Assembly: GCA_027603945.1 (NCBI GenBank)
Contig: JADIIU010000136.1
Coordinates: 1-33,392, forward strand
Direction: 5' to 3'
Length of the DNA: 33,392 bases
DNA from: Terramyces sp. JEL0728
Lineage: Eukaryota > Chytridiomycota > Chytridiomycetes > Rhizophydiales > Terramycetaceae
Shown: positions 29,139 to 33,392 of the stretch, piece after piece
Position numbering within the stretch: the stretch's first letter is position 1
Layout: each line of letters begins with the position of its first letter
The notes under the pieces: model-generated
Seen by the model: the letters and a program-made list of their open reading frames with translations, nothing else
What the model was told of the DNA's origin: nothing
Databases searched by the model: none
Program-made: the position numbers and the translations under genes

Positions 29139-29308
29139 TCCTGCGAAAAAAAATTGAAATACTTTCAATCCATATCGAGAATAAAGCGAATGTCCGCCTG
29201 GAACAAATACAGCCCTTGAATAACAGCTGCAATATGCTTTCATGCCTTGTACAAACTGCATTGTCCTAAAAGAGCAATATATATTAGAATCAAAACTTTC
29301 AGTATTCT

Positions 29309-31246
29309 TTATGAGGTAAACATGAATGCATCTTTTTGCGACTTAATTAAGCGGTCGGCCCTTTCATTTCCTATAATTCTCTCCAAAGCCAATTTGTCGT
29401 ATTGAGAGAATACCAAGGTGCAAGTGCTCTCGTTAAAATTGTCATTATCCAACATGTTCACCAGTTCCGCATAGTATTCAAATACAGGGCAGCCGTAAAA
29501 CACAATATGCCTGACTCCTTTAAGAATTGGTCGTCTAAAGTAGTGATACCTTTCCGAATATAATAAGAACTTGATATCTCCGGCTTTAAAATAATTCCTG
29601 GTTCTGTCCACTTTTGATCTGGAGGTGTATTCCGAAATTGCTCCAGTGTTGTAATTGTGTTCCTTCAAATAATTCCTCACACGAACAAAATCAAAGTAGG
29701 ATGGAATGATAATCAAAGTATTTGACTGTTCTACCAATGACCGTCTAAGTGTTGGGAGCACTCTGGTGAGAAAGAAATTGAATCTTAAATCCGGCAGGTC
29801 TTTAAGGGGGCAATTTGGTAGCTTTAAAAATACTTGAGGTACTTGAATTGCTACATCCTGAATTACACCGTCATATTCTCTGCTGATTTTCACCCTGCCG
29901 TCAATGTTCTTACTGAACGAACTAATCAGTGAATTTATTTCCGGTACGTTAAATCTAGAAATGATGATGTTTTGGCGAACATATCGAATCCTGTATTAAT
30001 GTTTTTTACTTGTTGTCAAGAACATAGTTTCTGGTCCTTGAAAAATCGCAACCGTGATTGTTTTTGGGAATAATGTTCAAATGATTCATCAGATGCTACA
30101 GTTAGAGAAGTTTACTTTCAGATGGTCCCAGTTTTGCATCAATAGCATTTCAGAGTGATCGAGAATCACCACTTCGATTGAAGACAAAAAGTCAAAGTCT
30201 CTTTTTTTATCACTGATGTTAGATATTATTACCCTTCACTTCCAATAATCATTTGAAGCCCCAAAGGCGACGCGATGATAACATCCGACGAGTAAAAGCT
30301 GGAATAGAGCTTCAGCTGCTTTCTAGAAAATTTGATGCCAATCTTAAAGCAGTCATCAATATTTCCCTCAAACATCCTGTTAAAATCTTCGGGTTTTCTA
30401 GGATCTGCAGCTGTATCGCCGCTAAATTCGTCTATAAACCTTTTCTTGTTGTCATGTTGTGTTGTACCAGATAAATTTATGATATCCATTATCAATTTGT
30501 AAGCATGATTCTTTAATGGAAGAATAATCAACACTTTGGGTCTGGTAAATCCTTGGTCCCTCAATTCTAAAGCTGGATCTATTTTCAACTTTGCATTATT
30601 CTTCAATACCCGGTCCCTAGTTCTAACATTAGATGATGATTACTTGTAGACGTGATTTAACGTATGGAGTGCAATCAAATGCCGGATATCGTCCTGCATT
30701 TCAAAAGTCTCATTTGCGTAGAATAAATCTGAATAAGCATTAATTGTTTCAAATAATTTCGATTGTAATGGAGTGAATGTTGCTGACTTTGTCTTCTTTA
30801 GCAGTTTTCCATTTAGTTTCTGCCATGCTTCTTGCAGTCGTATTTTAATTGAACTAGCTGTGGGACGGGTAAATTTTGATTCCCTGATCTTGCTCCTTAG
30901 CACTCGTTTAAGTATTTCATCATGTTCTGCCTCGTGGCTCCATTCATTAGTGTCTATTTTAATGGACAGCTTTTCGATATTTTCAGAAATTTGATCTCCA
31001 AAGTGACTTTCAAAATAATCTGTTTAATTATGGGTTACCATCCAGATCTTGTTCGTCCATATCGACTTTATCCATCTGTTCCGTGTCTACTTCTTCTTGT
31101 TCTTCATCTTCTTCAATTAGTTCTTCATGCTGTTCCATTTCATCTTCAGTATCTTCTTCCGTCTCTTCCTCTTTTGTAAATTTATTTTCATTGGTTTTTA
31201 ATGCCTTCTTGGTACCTCCATTTTTGCTACCATGTCTCTTGCCCAT
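29309..31246 (-). CDS. UTP25: UTP25 (digestive organ expansion factor family), SSU processome
   Basis: Six exons (31246-31039, 31019-30644, 30622-30233, 30212-30116, 30095-30010, 29990-29309) give 612 aa. UTP25 is a nucleolar pre-18S rRNA processing factor with a degenerate DEAD-box helicase fold. The N-terminus is basic then strongly acidic (EEETEEDTEDEMEQHEELIE). The body has HVYKTRDRVLKNN, FTRPKVLIILPLKNHAYKL, SSDVIIASPLGLQMIIG, FDFLSSIEVVILDHSEMLL, DFSRTRNYVLDNK and YFDFVRVRNYLKEHNY, then KFLLYSERYHYFRR and IVFYGCPVFEYY near the end. Normal helicase motif I (GKT) and II (DEAD) are absent, as in known UTP25. All five introns are 19-21 nt. Its start faces the KRR1 start across 19 bp. Confidence 0.95.
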
Positions 31247-31265
31247 ATTTTTTTTTTCAAAAAAA
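31247..31265. promoter_or_regulatory. 19-bp divergent UTP25/KRR1 promoter
   Basis: This is all of the DNA between the two opposing ATGs: a run of T, one C, then a run of A. Both flanking genes encode small-subunit processome factors, so joint regulation is likely. True promoter elements probably overlap coding sequence or the A/T tract itself. Confidence 0.6.
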
Positions 31266-32461
<1,196 letters not shown>

Positions 32462-32702
32462 AGCCGAATAACAATATTAACTGGATGTTATTTTATAAGT
32501 TGATGAAAAGTTGCTATAGGGATTAAGAATTTTATTTGGCACAGCTGTGGGAATTTGAACTCATTGGCAGTACTCTATTTTGCAACACTTTCTCCAAACT
32601 TTGCAAAAACATCAATTTCCAATCAAGACAGTATTTGATAGAGTCTGATTAGCCATAAAATGAATGCCGCAGTAACTAACCACCATAGAAGAATCTTTTG
32701 AA
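32462..32702. other. Intergenic space between KRR1 and the terminal gene
   Basis: 241 bp, A/T-rich. I see no ORF, RNA gene or repeat. It holds the KRR1 3' end and the promoter of the next gene; an ATG at 32660 opens only 14 codons. Confidence 0.4.
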
Positions 32703-33392
32703 ATGGCACAGGAAGCTTCCACATTCAGTCATTTAGATAAATTCATAGCAATAAAACGAAATAACCGATTTGAATCACCATCGACAATTACAGATGCAAA
32801 TCTACATACCTATTCTTCCTACGTAGAACCAATTCAAGTATCGTTATTCAGATATTCAAAAACTATCAATTCAAGGGAGCAATGGAATAAATTTAACGAT
32901 ACTATTTTGAAACCAAGTCAAAGGGATAGAGCTGGGGCAGCAACTCAGCAGCTAGTGGAAGATGCTATGAATGAACTAAGAATTGTTCATAATAGAAATT
33001 ATACATCACAAGCAGCAAATTGGAGGTTATGGGCTAATCATATTGTTTCTCGACCAGCTATAGAAAAAGATCGGCTTATCCAGCTACCCCCACCACCACA
33101 TTTGATTTCATTATTCAATACGATTCCTACAGTCGAACAAACTATTATGAGCAATGTTCATAGCTCTTTCCGTGTCACGAACAACATTATTAATGATTTA
33201 AAGGTCAAAATTCAACAACTGAGAGAAGAGAATGACAGGCGGCATGAGATGGTAAATAGCAGAATATTCTCCATCGAACAGACTTTGATTAACTACGAAA
33301 ATGTAATCCCAGGAGTACTAGAGGCTACTAGACCAGTTACAAATGCTGTTCATATCTATGAACCAATGATAATTGATCAGGAAGATGTGGAT
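32703..33392 (+). CDS. Unrecognised protein, 3' end beyond the window
   Basis: ATG at 32703 opens a frame of 230 codons that runs off the window end without a stop. The translation begins MAQEASTFSHLDKFIAIKRN. It is polar and Asn/Arg-rich, has a short proline run (LPPPPHLI), and carries a likely coiled coil at about residues 160-195 (NDLKVKIQQLREENDRRHEM). The end turns acidic (EPMIIDQEDVD). There is no signal peptide or membrane segment and no domain that I recognise. Codon use and base composition look like the neighbouring genes, so I treat it as real. Further exons may follow. Confidence 0.65.
   Translation, partial: MAQEASTFSHLDKFIAIKRNNRFESPSTITDANLHTYSSYVEPIQVSLFRYSKTINSREQWNKFNDTILKPSQRDRAGAATQQLVEDAMNELRIVHNRNYTSQAANWRLWANHIVSRPAIEKDRLIQLPPPPHLISLFNTIPTVEQTIMSNVHSSFRVTNNIINDLKVKIQQLREENDRRHEMVNSRIFSIEQTLINYENVIPGVLEATRPVTNAVHIYEPMIIDQEDVD

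Noticed and set aside
29139..29261. Short resemblance of SRYGLKVFQFFF to ribosomal protein uS14 (KYGLNxCRQCF)
   Set aside because: The zinc cysteines are missing and the rest of the small protein does not align.
32529..32560. tRNA T-arm-like element (complement contains GAGTTCAAATTCCC)
   Set aside because: Position 61 is not C, the T-stem does not pair, and no acceptor or anticodon arm can be folded around it.

Overview
The window is nuclear DNA of a gene-dense, A/T-leaning eukaryote. I read 24 protein-coding genes in 33.4 kb: 22 complete and one cut by each end. The gene content points to an opisthokont on the fungal side, outside the well-known Dikarya. It includes a separate mitochondrial-type carbamoyl-phosphate synthase small subunit (CPA1), Kgd4, COA3, COX16, a WDR20/CreC protein, a TRIM37-like protein, ZIP9, CCDC43 and DSN1. 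A Rozella-, aphelid- or Cryptomycota-like lineage is my best guess, and it is inference. The COX assembly factors, the lipoylation enzyme and the 2-oxoglutarate dehydrogenase component imply a respiring mitochondrion.

The gene models depend on very small introns. I reconstructed 52, all 19-26 nt long (16 of 19 nt, 22 of 20 nt, 8 of 21 nt). They usually have the form GTA...YTNAY(1-6 nt)AG, and removing them restores conserved protein sequence in every gene with a recognisable family. Five use an AAG acceptor. All eight 21-nt introns carry an in-frame stop if retained. Intergenic spaces are tiny: divergent start codons lie 19, 27 and 60 bp apart, and convergent stop codons 10, 26 and 28 bp apart. 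An AATAAA overlaps the stop codon in 12 of 23 genes.

Layout. 1-641: end of a Cys-rich secreted-type repeat protein. 668-5434 (minus): TAP42/IGBP1 and UTP22. 5582-7941 (plus): GH31 glycosidase. 7970-9256 (minus): CPA1, then a 571-bp divergent intergenic region. 9828-11123 (plus): cAMP-receptor-like GPCR. 11134-14083 (minus): ENT nucleoside transporter and folylpolyglutamate synthase. 14111-15229 (plus): ALKBH1. 15282-18777 (minus): octanoyltransferase, a coiled-coil protein with six GATA-like fingers, and a ZIP9 zinc transporter. 18838-20855 (plus): TRIM37-like RING/B-box/MATH protein. 20902-24260 (minus): eIF2A and WDR20/CreC. 24535-25593 (plus): a lipoyl-domain/Kgd4 fusion and COA3. 25672-31246 (minus): DSN1, CLP1, COX16, CCDC43 and UTP25. 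31266-32461 (plus): KRR1. 32703-end (plus): an unrecognised protein.

Functional threads. There are three small-subunit processome genes (UTP22, UTP25, KRR1), and UTP25 and KRR1 share a 19-bp bidirectional promoter. The mitochondrial set is LIPT2, lipoyl-Kgd4, COA3, COX16 and CPA1. RNA and translation are represented by CLP1, eIF2A and ALKBH1; ubiquitin and signalling by the TRIM37-like protein, WDR20, TAP42 and the GPCR; the kinetochore by DSN1. The most novel item is the fusion of an E2o-type lipoyl domain to the E3-recruiting protein Kgd4. I see no tRNA, rRNA, transposon or CRISPR array.
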